Shown here in pieces: positions 6,147 to 10,896 of a DNA stretch of 12,185 nucleotides. The translations under genes and the position numbers were made by a program. The notes below the pieces were generated by a model. That model was not told the origin of the DNA. It ran no database searches and saw only the letters and a list, made by a program, of their open reading frames with translations. Each line of letters opens with the position of its first letter. The first letter of the stretch is position 1. Source of the stretch: an uncultured Mycoplasmatota bacterium (GTDB lineage: Bacteria > Bacillota_I > Bacilli_A > RF39 > UBA660); NCBI GenBank assembly GCA_900552975.1, contig UWSL01000036.1, forward strand, positions 1-12,185, in the 5' to 3' direction.

Positions 6147-7800
6147 TTCTATGAAAGACATAAAAACAAAAGAAAAAGCCAATAAGTTTATTAAAACACT
6201 AAATAAAGGAACGATATTAAGTGGTAAATTAAAAGATAATATAGTTGAAATAAAAGATAAAGTAGATTATTTAGATGATGAATCAGTTAATGAATATTCT
6301 TACGATAAATTAAAAGATGGCGCGAATACTGTTAAAGTAGATAAAGTTGTAAATAATACTAAAAAGGTATCTTCTAAGATGAAAGAAAGATACATAAAAA
6401 AGCACGAAAAAAAACTTTTAAAAAAGAAGAATCCAGCTAAGATTAAGAAGAATACTAGTAAAACTATAAAAACTTCTAAAAACACGATTAAAACAACTAA
6501 AATAGCTATGGAAAGAGCAAGACAGTTAGCAATTAAATCTGCTAAAGCTACGGCTAAAGGTGTAAAAGCAATAGGTAAGGCAATAGTAGAAGGTACTAAA
6601 GCATTTATTTCATTGCTAAAATCTCTTGGAGCAATACTTGGTGCAGGAGGTGTTATAGCAGTTGTAATAGTAGTTTTAATTTGTATTATTGGATTGCTAT
6701 GTAGTTCTATATTTGGTATCTTCTTTTCATCAGAGAAAAGTGATAAAAATTCTTACCTTATGAGTGATTGTATAACTGAATTAAATCAAGATATGGATAA
6801 TAGAATAACCTTAATAGAAAATATGAATCCTCATGATGAGGTAGTTATTACTTCTAATAAAGCATTATGGAAAGATGTACTTGCTGTTTATACTGTCAAA
6901 GTATCTAATGGTAATAATGAAACTGATGTAATGACTATTGATAATAACAAAAAACAAATATTAATTTCTGTTTTCTGGGATATGAATACAATTACATCAG
7001 AGGTAAAAGTAGAAGAATATGACAATAATACCACTATAGGTACACTAAAGGAAGTAGAGTTTAAACCTAATGCTAATGTACCTTCTTTACCTAATACCCC
7101 TAGTAGTAGTGAAGATGAATCTACGCAAAAGAAAGTATTACACATTTATATAAATAGTAAATCAGTAGATGAAATGAAAACACAATATTCATTTAGTGAA
7201 TCTCAGTTAGCACAATTTACCGAGTTAACTAGTGAAAGGTATCAAAACTTATGGAGTAGTGTTATATATGGTATTGCTGGAACAAGTGGAGAAATAACTA
7301 AATGGAAACAAAAAGGTATGACATGGTCTGACATAAAGATAGGTACAACGGATGCTACTATTGGAGATATAGGATGCTTAGTTACCTCTATTGCTATTCA
7401 AATTAAAAAGAGTGGTGTTGCTACAAATGATATTTATCCATTTAATCCAGGGACCTTTGTAATAGCATTAAATAATGCTTATGCTTTTGATTCAAATGGT
7501 AATTTAAGTTATGCACCAATTAGTAAGGTTGTACCTGATTTTAAATATGTTGGTAGAGTAGAATTAAAAGGGAAAACTAAATCAGAAAAGTTATATGAGA
7601 TAAGAAAATACTATGAAGATGGATATTATCTAGTTGCAGAAGTAAAAGGAGCAACATTAAACAATCAACATTGGGTTGCTGTTGATAATGTAACTAATAG
7701 TACAGTAGTTATGCTAGATCCAGGTAGTAATGCAACTGATATGTGGAGTCAATATGACTGGAATAATACATCACAATTTATATATTTTAAAGGGCTGTAA
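6133..7800 (+). CDS. CD1108-like membrane-anchored wall hydrolase with a C39-like cysteine peptidase domain
   Basis: The 555-aa protein is probably the wall-remodelling component of the transfer channel. It has a very Lys-rich cytoplasmic region (about 1-155, with KKxxK and TxKTxK motifs), one membrane helix (about 168-198) and an extracellular domain (about 205-370) with NKALWKDVLAVYTVK and YQNLWSSVIYGI. These are hallmarks of the CD1108 family encoded after VirB4 in Tn1549-like ICEs. The C-terminal domain (about 380-555) has GDIGCLVTS with Cys415, HWVAVD with His513 and DPG with Asp529, the Cys-His-Asp pattern of C39-like/papain-fold peptidases. That differs from the CHAP or NlpC/P60 domain usual here. 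The ATG at 6133 overlaps VirB4 by 14 bp; an ATG at 6151, just after the VirB4 stop, is an alternative. Neither has a strong ribosome binding site. Confidence 0.83.
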   Translation: MKVSDSMKDIKTKEKANKFIKTLNKGTILSGKLKDNIVEIKDKVDYLDDESVNEYSYDKLKDGANTVKVDKVVNNTKKVSSKMKERYIKKHEKKLLKKKNPAKIKKNTSKTIKTSKNTIKTTKIAMERARQLAIKSAKATAKGVKAIGKAIVEGTKAFISLLKSLGAILGAGGVIAVVIVVLICIIGLLCSSIFGIFFSSEKSDKNSYLMSDCITELNQDMDNRITLIENMNPHDEVVITSNKALWKDVLAVYTVKVSNGNNETDVMTIDNNKKQILISVFWDMNTITSEVKVEEYDNNTTIGTLKEVEFKPNANVPSLPNTPSSSEDESTQKKVLHIYINSKSVDEMKTQYSFSESQLAQFTELTSERYQNLWSSVIYGIAGTSGEITKWKQKGMTWSDIKIGTTDATIGDIGCLVTSIAIQIKKSGVATNDIYPFNPGTFVIALNNAYAFDSNGNLSYAPISKVVPDFKYVGRVELKGKTKSEKLYEIRKYYEDGYYLVAEVKGATLNNQHWVAVDNVTNSTVVMLDPGSNATDMWSQYDWNNTSQFIYFKGL

Positions 7801-7825
7801 GAAATTATTTCATTTCATGACAGCC
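7793..7825. terminator. Possible bidirectional terminator between convergent genes
   Basis: GGCTGT (7793-7798) pairs with ACAGCC (7820-7825), and inside the loop GAAAT can pair with ATTTC. The hairpin lies exactly between the stop of the wall-protein gene (+) and the stop of the XRE gene (-). T-tracts on either side are short and interrupted, so efficiency is uncertain. Confidence 0.4.
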
Positions 7826-7827
7826 TA

Positions 7828-8250
7828 TTATTTCATTATTTCATCCATAGATAATCCATGATTATAACAGATTGTATATAATACTAATGATGATGGAAGA
7901 TATAATCCAACTTCATAGTTAGAGTATGTAGTTTGAGATATATTACATTCATCAGCTATTTGTTGTTGAGTAAGACCTAGTTTAGATTTTACTTCTTTTA
8001 ATTTATTACCAATTTTCTTTTTATCTAATGTAGATAATTCTATATAAGTATTCATTCTTTTTAATCCTGTAATATAATCTAATGAATATTTATATAGTTT
8101 TGAAAACTTAACTAACTTTTTTAATGGCATAGTGTCATGATTGTCTTCCCATCCTGCAACAGTTTTTCTACTAACACCAAATACTAAACCTAATTCTTCT
8201 TGGGTCATTTCTAGTTCTTCTCTGATATATTTAATATTATTTTCACCCAT
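7828..8250 (-). CDS. Tandem-HTH XRE-family transcriptional regulator (probable ICE repressor)
   Basis: The 140-aa protein is made of two complete Cro/C1-type helix-turn-helix domains. HTH1 spans about 6-62 (IREELEMTQEELGLVFGVSRKTVAGWE...), HTH2 about 80-139 (LKEVKSKLGLTQQQIADECNISQTTYSNYE...). A short linker joins them, and there is no separate dimerisation or sensor domain. It is the only clear minus-strand gene and is divergent from the unknown gene at 8355, the arrangement of phage CI/Cro-like and ICE immunity switches, so it probably represses the rightward early promoter and perhaps itself. The ATG at 8250 has AGGTGAT (complement of 8257-8263) 6 nt upstream. No ImmA-like antirepressor protease lies next to it, so the derepression signal is unknown. 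Confidence 0.87.
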   Translation of the reverse strand: MGENNIKYIREELEMTQEELGLVFGVSRKTVAGWEDNHDTMPLKKLVKFSKLYKYSLDYITGLKRMNTYIELSTLDKKKIGNKLKEVKSKLGLTQQQIADECNISQTTYSNYEVGLYLPSSLVLYTICYNHGLSMDEIMK

Positions 8251-8354
8251 CTATTAATCACCTATAAATATTTTCCCATTAAAATTTTAAATATTAGGAA
8301 TTGTCTGGGTCATTTGGTAAATATGTGGTATAATCTTTATGTAGGTGGTTAATC
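8251..8354. promoter_or_regulatory. Divergent promoter/operator region of the repressor switch
   Basis: Rightward: extended -10 TGG-TATAAT (TATAAT 8329-8334) without a good -35, followed by the ribosome binding site AGGTGG (8343-8348). Two TGGTA words at 8315-8319 and 8326-8330 are exactly 11 bp apart, the second overlapping the -10. Leftward: a weaker candidate with TTACCA and TAATAT separated by 18 bp on the complementary strand. An AATATTT...AAATATT inverted repeat lies nearer the repressor gene. The TGGTA words are candidate half-sites for the tandem-HTH regulator (inference). Confidence 0.55.
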
Positions 8355-9077
8355 TTGAAAAAAAGTGCTAATAAAGAAAGAATCTTTAATATTACTCTAA
8401 AATCAAAAAATATTGATAAAGGCGATATAATTGCATTATTAGATACAGATTGCTTAGATAATGTTATTAATAGAATAACTAAAGATAAGACTATATTAAA
8501 TTGTAATTCTATTATTAAAAAAGGTTATCTTACTGGAGAAGAACAATTCATAGATTTGTTAAGTAATTTTATTTATTATTTTAGAATGATGTTACCAACG
8601 ATTGTACATAATAATATGTGTATTTATAATATATTTAAAAATCAAGAACCTACTATATTATTAAATAAAGACTATTATCATGATAATAAGAATGAAGAAT
8701 ATAACAAAGAATTTAAAAAATTAATAGTAAGAAATATGTATGAGAATATTAAAATTTTATATCCTAATTTTAGTAATAAAGTTTGGAAAAAATTTAATAT
8801 AAGTGATAAGTTGGATATAAGTAATGATAAAGATGTTGATACACTATTTCACTTTATGAAATTACTTACTTGGTCTAATATTAATGAATATGCTATTCTA
8901 TACTTATTTGACAATCTAGTATTTGCTATTGCAGATATGATGAGAGAAAGAAAGATAAGTTATGATAAAGCCTTGGATAATATTGGTAGCCATTATTACA
9001 TACAATATAATATTATGATTGAGAATTGTTTGAAAAAATGTAAATTAATTGAAAAGTTAATTTCTAGTATTGATTAA
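8355..9077 (+). CDS. Hypothetical protein divergent from the repressor, 240 aa
   Basis: I do not recognise this protein. It is basic and Asn/Lys/Ile-rich, apparently all-helical in the second half, with no clear membrane segment, signal peptide, Walker or metal-binding motif. A few aromatic-rich helices occur around residues 65-100 (FIDLLSNFIYYFRMMLP) and 160-195 (FHFMKLLTWSNINEYAILY). The start is TTG at 8355, supported by AGGTGG 6 nt upstream; no in-frame ATG exists near it. Being the first gene expressed opposite the XRE repressor, it is placed where early regulators or antirepressors usually sit, which makes a role in the switch plausible but unproven. Transcription may continue into the gene at 9131, although that gene has its own promoter. 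Confidence 0.7.
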   Translation: MKKSANKERIFNITLKSKNIDKGDIIALLDTDCLDNVINRITKDKTILNCNSIIKKGYLTGEEQFIDLLSNFIYYFRMMLPTIVHNNMCIYNIFKNQEPTILLNKDYYHDNKNEEYNKEFKKLIVRNMYENIKILYPNFSNKVWKKFNISDKLDISNDKDVDTLFHFMKLLTWSNINEYAILYLFDNLVFAIADMMRERKISYDKALDNIGSHYYIQYNIMIENCLKKCKLIEKLISSID

Positions 9078-9098
9078 TATATCAAAGGTGATTATAAT
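9070..9098 (+). promoter_or_regulatory. Promoter of the 103-aa gene
   Basis: TTGATT (9070-9075, overlapping the end of the 240-aa gene), 17-bp spacer, TATAAT (9093-9098). The start codon it would serve is at 9131, with GGAG at 9119-9122. Confidence 0.65.
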
Positions 9099-9130
9099 AT
9101 AGAGCACTTTTACAGATTGGAGCGACTATT

Positions 9131-9442
9131 ATGAAAAATATTGAATTAATTAAAGAACTAAAGAGGTATATAAGTAAAAATAATAATAAACAAGAAAAAC
9201 GAATAGTTAATACTAATGAAGTAGCAATAGATGATTGCTATGCTGGAGTAATTGAAAATGAATTTATTGATACTCTAGAATATGAAGTATATGTTTTTGT
9301 GGAATATAAAAAAGAAGTAGTATCTCCATTATTATATAAAGCATTTAAAGATAAAGAAAGTGCTAATGAATATTATGATGAATTAAATTCTATAATAAAG
9401 TGTAAAAACCTAGATAAAATAAGGGATAAATGCCAAAATTGA
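9131..9442 (+). CDS. Hypothetical protein, 103 aa, 3' end overlapping the repeat array
   Basis: Function unknown. The N-terminus is basic (KELKRYISKNNNKQEKR). The middle looks like a beta-hairpin (YEVYVFVEYKKEVVSPLLYKAF), followed by a helix (ESANEYYDELNSIIK) and a Cys-containing basic tail. No membrane segment or signal is visible. The ATG at 9131 has GGAG at 8-nt spacing and its own promoter at 9070-9098. The last codons and the TGA stop (9440-9442) lie inside the first unit of the 11-bp tandem repeat array, so gene and array are physically tied. It might be the protein that binds the array, as many iteron or operator arrays lie beside their binder, but nothing in the sequence proves this. 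Confidence 0.68.
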   Translation: MKNIELIKELKRYISKNNNKQEKRIVNTNEVAIDDCYAGVIENEFIDTLEYEVYVFVEYKKEVVSPLLYKAFKDKESANEYYDELNSIIKCKNLDKIRDKCQN

Positions 9443-9501
9443 GGACAAATTGAGGATAGAATGAGGACAAATTGAGGACAAATTGGGACTTGCATTGAGG
9501 A
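9436..9501 (+). repeat. Tandem array of six ~11-bp repeats, consensus AAATTGAGGAC
   Basis: Units start at 9436 (AAATTGAGGAC), 9447 (AAATTGAGGAT), 9458 (AGAATGAGGAC), 9469 (AAATTGAGGAC), 9480 (AAATTGGGAC, one base shorter) and about 9491 (GCATTGAGGA). The period of 11 bp is close to one helical turn, placing every TGAGGA on the same face of the DNA. The last units contain the -35 element of the promoter at 9490-9517. The array fits a multimeric binding site for a regulator, or replication/transfer iterons. Confidence 0.9.
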
Positions 9502-9517
9502 AACGAGATACTATAAA
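9490..9517 (+). promoter_or_regulatory. Promoter embedded in the repeat array
   Basis: TTGCAT (9490-9495), 16-bp spacer, TATAAA (9512-9517). The -35 lies within the last repeat unit, so a protein on the array would directly block or help RNA polymerase. The expected start near 9524 is followed at once by the terminator at 9530-9562. Confidence 0.6.
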
Positions 9518-9529
9518 ATGGTATTATGA

Positions 9530-9562
9530 AATGATTATCAGAAAACTGGTAGTCATTTTTTT
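9530..9562 (+). terminator. Strong intrinsic terminator just after the array promoter
   Basis: A 12-bp stem, AATGATTATCAG (9530-9541) with CTGGTAGTCATT (9546-9557, two G-T pairs), closes an AAAA tetraloop and runs into seven T residues. It would stop transcripts from upstream genes and from the promoter at 9490-9517, the latter giving an RNA of only about 40 nt. Confidence 0.85.
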
Positions 9563-9575
9563 GAATGCTTTTTTA

Positions 9576-9603
9576 TTGACTTTGTCGAAAAAAGTAATAT
9601 AAT
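9576..9603 (+). promoter_or_regulatory. Near-consensus promoter of the late regulator/recombinase operon
   Basis: TTGACT (9576-9581), 16-bp spacer, TATAAT (9598-9603). It is the closest match to consensus in the window. It lies just downstream of the terminator and would transcribe the 53-aa frame at 9634, the sigma-like regulator and probably the genes up to the recombinase. Confidence 0.8.
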
Positions 9604-9633
9604 AATAGTCAATTTAAGGGAGAAGTGTTTGAT

Positions 9634-9795
9634 ATGATTGTGTCCTACAAGCCGAAGTGGTCTGAAGATAACGAGTTATTAAAATCTGGTGATTGTAATA
9701 ACACTAGCTTTCACTCTCTAAATAGTAGTATTAAAGATTTAAAAGAAGTAGTAAAAGATGCCAATGGGCTAATTTTCACTTCTTTTTTTCTTTAG
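9634..9795 (+). CDS. Short leader-like reading frame, 53 aa
   Basis: The ATG at 9634 has GGGAGA (9618-9623) upstream and lies about 25 nt after the expected start of the near-consensus promoter. The frame reads MIVSYKPKWSEDNELLKSG... and ends at TAG 9793-9795 with a hydrophobic LIFTSFFL tail. No family is recognised. The first codons use GC-ending triplets (TCC, TAC, AAG, CCG) unlike the neighbours. The last 17 codons coincide with a terminator-like hairpin (9742-9793), so a ribosome finishing this frame would sit on the hairpin. That arrangement suggests a leader peptide controlling read-through into the sigma-like gene, rather than a protein with its own activity. A real small protein cannot be excluded. 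Confidence 0.5.
   Translation: MIVSYKPKWSEDNELLKSGDCNNTSFHSLNSSIKDLKEVVKDANGLIFTSFFL
9742..9793 (+). terminator. Terminator-like hairpin inside the end of the 53-aa frame
   Basis: AAAGAAGT (9742-9749) pairs with ACTTCTTT (9778-9785); AAAA (9753-9756) can pair with TTTT (9773-9776) and GCC with GGC in the apical loop. A T-rich run (TTTT, C, TTT) follows to 9793. The lower stem is AT-rich and there is an internal loop, so it is weaker than the terminator at 9530-9562 and a good candidate for conditional termination. Confidence 0.5.
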
Positions 9796-9803
9796 GAAGG
9801 GTA

Positions 9804-10256
9804 GTGGTGAATATGAGTTTATTAAATTGGCAGAGAATTAAGAAGTACAATTATAAGGAAACAAGATTAAATGTAGATGCTTTTATGGATGATTTTAATG
9901 AGTCGTTTTTTAAGTATATTAATATTACCCCTAAATCATTATGTTCTAAGTTAAAAGATGTAGTAGTTGATTTTACTAAATCTAATATATCTTATATAGA
10001 ACAATATGTAGAGAGAAAAGATGAAGCAGAACGTGAGTATTTGGAAAAGTTGGATAATATACTAAATATTTTAGATAACCTTAATGCTCAAGAACAGTAT
10101 TTTATCAAAGGAACATACTTTCATGAACTTAGTGAATCAGCAATTAGAGATAAACTCCAAGTATCTAAAAATGGAATGGATCATGTTAAACAAAGTGCCA
10201 TTATCAAGTTTGCATTAGCATTTAATTTAGCAGAAGAAAAGGAGAATCGGAAATGA
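9804..10256 (+). CDS. Sigma-70 region 4-like / ArpU-type transcriptional regulator, 150 aa
   Basis: A cytoplasmic regulator. Residues about 84-140 contain the pattern of sigma region 4: a leading helix (DNILNILDNLNAQEQYFI), then a helix-turn-helix at about 108-137 (ESAIRDKLQVSKNGMDHVKQSA). The N-terminal part (5-80) is helical and charged but shows no sigma region 2, so it is better read as an ArpU/phage-late-regulator-like or small sigma-like protein than a full sigma factor. The GTG at 9804 is the longest start; GTG 9807 or ATG 9813 may be used, since AGGAAGG ends at 9800. It ends in an ATGA overlap with the next gene. In related ICEs such proteins sit before the recombinase module, so activation of excision genes is likely. 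Confidence 0.75.
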   Translation: MVNMSLLNWQRIKKYNYKETRLNVDAFMDDFNESFFKYINITPKSLCSKLKDVVVDFTKSNISYIEQYVERKDEAEREYLEKLDNILNILDNLNAQEQYFIKGTYFHELSESAIRDKLQVSKNGMDHVKQSAIIKFALAFNLAEEKENRK

Positions 10257-10366
10257 TTAAATTATTGGTAGCACTATTACTTATTACGGTAATAGTTTTT
10301 TTATGGTGTTGTTTAAAAGTTAGTAGTGAGTGTAGTAGGTGGGAGGAAGAACATAATGGTAAGTAG
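10253..10366 (+). CDS. Small single-helix membrane protein, 37 aa
   Basis: The ATG at 10253 overlaps the preceding TGA and has AAGGAG at an ideal 8-nt spacing. Residues 3-21 form one membrane helix (LLVALLLITVIVFLWCC) followed by a short charged tail (SRWEEEHNGK). Tiny single-helix proteins of this type are common between the regulator and the recombinase of Tn1549-like ICEs, but no function is known to me. The gene overlaps the next one by 11 bp. It is too short for many gene finders, yet the ribosome binding site, coupling and hydrophobic pattern support it. Confidence 0.68.
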   Translation: MIKLLVALLLITVIVFLWCCLKVSSECSRWEEEHNGK

Positions 10367-10484
10367 AGAAGAATTTAAAAAGAAATTATTAAATCTATTA
10401 AACAATAGTAATCTTAGTAAAAAACTGGATAAGAATACAGGAGAATCAAAAGGTTCTCCTTTTTCTATGGGAGGTTCCAAATGA
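10356..10484 (+). CDS. Small basic protein with an internal terminator, 42 aa
   Basis: The ATG at 10356 has GGAGG (10342-10346) at 9-nt spacing and overlaps the previous frame by 11 bp; the TGA stop overlaps the next ATG (10481-10484). The product begins MVSREEFKKKLLNLLNN, a probable amphipathic helix, and ends GESKGSPFSMGGSK. Codons 29-36 coincide with a complete intrinsic terminator (10439-10464). No family is recognised. As translation through the hairpin should keep it from folding, the frame may serve to couple translation to read-through; the encoded peptide could still be functional. Confidence 0.6.
   Translation: MVSREEFKKKLLNLLNNSNLSKKLDKNTGESKGSPFSMGGSK
10439..10464 (+). terminator. 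Intrinsic terminator inside the 42-aa reading frame
   Basis: AGGAGAATC (10439-10447) pairs with GGTTCTCCT (10452-10460; 9 bp with one G-T pair) around an AAAA tetraloop, followed by TTTT (10461-10464) and C. It lies upstream of the 71-aa gene and the recombinase and would cut their expression unless ribosomes or an antiterminator prevent folding. Confidence 0.72.
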
Positions 10485-10696
10485 AAGATTATAATGTTAC
10501 GGCTTATGTTCTTTTGAAAACGGAATTTAAACAACCTACAAAAGATATTTATAAACTTGCTAAAATTACTGAAGACTTTTGTAAAGAATCTATTGATGAC
10601 GCTAGAAAGAAAAGCATTAAGTTTAGAAATTGGTTTGATAAAAATGCAGAAATTAATATTGAAATTGTAGAAGATGAAAAAAATAAAATAGAATAA
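10481..10696 (+). CDS. Hypothetical small protein upstream of the recombinase, 71 aa
   Basis: The ATG at 10481 overlaps the preceding TGA and has GGGAGG (10469-10474) 6 nt upstream. The protein starts with a likely beta-strand (NVTAYVLLKT), then a helical middle (DIYKLAKITEDFCKES) and a charged C-terminus ending DEKNKIE. No membrane segment or known motif is seen. It is a small cytoplasmic protein two genes before a large serine recombinase. Accessory factors that steer recombination toward excision are often encoded there, so it is a candidate directionality factor, by position only. Confidence 0.65.
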   Translation: MKDYNVTAYVLLKTEFKQPTKDIYKLAKITEDFCKESIDDARKKSIKFRNWFDKNAEINIEIVEDEKNKIE

Positions 10697-10735
10697 TTAT
10701 ACTGCCTAGTGCATTTAATTAAGAGGAGGAATTCA

Positions 10736-10840
10736 ATGAAAAATTCAAATGTAATTTGTGTTTTTAATGATGATGGTAAAACATTAGAAGAACTAATAAT
10801 GAATGTATTTGAAGAATATTTAAAAAATAACTTTGTCTAA
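10736..10840 (+). CDS. Small hypothetical protein directly before the recombinase, 34 aa
   Basis: The ATG at 10736 is preceded by a very strong ribosome binding site, GAGGAGGA (10723-10730). The product reads MKNSNVICVFNDDGKTLEE then a helix (LIMNVFEEYLKNN). The short strand followed by a DG turn and an amphipathic helix resembles tiny proteins often found before ICE serine recombinases, though I cannot name a family. The stop at 10838-10840 is followed directly by the TCGCACATT word shared with the conjugation promoter. Its short length is the main doubt; the strong ribosome binding site and its place in the operon favour a real gene. Confidence 0.6.
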   Translation: MKNSNVICVFNDDGKTLEELIMNVFEEYLKNNFV

Positions 10841-10877
10841 TCGCACATTATGGTTTTTATTAAAAAAGAAATATACT
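10839..10877 (+). promoter_or_regulatory. Possible recombinase promoter with a shared upstream word
   Basis: AATCGCACATT (10839-10849) is followed by a weak -35 candidate (TATGGT, 10849-10854), a 17-bp spacer and TATACT (10872-10877), ahead of the ribosome binding site GGAAGGAGG (10884-10892). The same 11-bp word is in the same place relative to the -35 of the promoter at 3000-3027. Confidence 0.35.
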
Positions 10878-10896
10878 AATTAAGGAAGGAGGAAAT

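Noticed and set aside
6300..6485. Minus-strand open frame inside the wall-protein gene
   Set aside because: Antisense of the Lys-rich region, giving a run of Phe/Leu; not a membrane protein gene.
6888..7145. Minus-strand open frame inside the wall-protein gene
   Set aside because: Antisense shadow of a well-supported domain, no promoter or ribosome binding site.
9436..9501. CRISPR array
   Set aside because: Repeats are only 11 bp and directly adjacent without spacers; no cas genes.
9436..9501. TRAP-type RNA-binding GAG repeats
   Set aside because: GAG triplets are 11 nt apart instead of the 4-6 nt typical of TRAP targets, and the array is mostly upstream of the promoter, so it acts as DNA.
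10313..10534. Minus-strand open frame across the small genes
   Set aside because: Overlaps three coupled + strand frames with strong ribosome binding sites; antisense hydrophobic artefact.
10841..10896. ICE attachment site upstream of the recombinase
   Set aside because: Only a short gap with a ribosome binding site and a possible promoter; no inverted repeat or second copy usable as a core. The att sites are expected outside the window.
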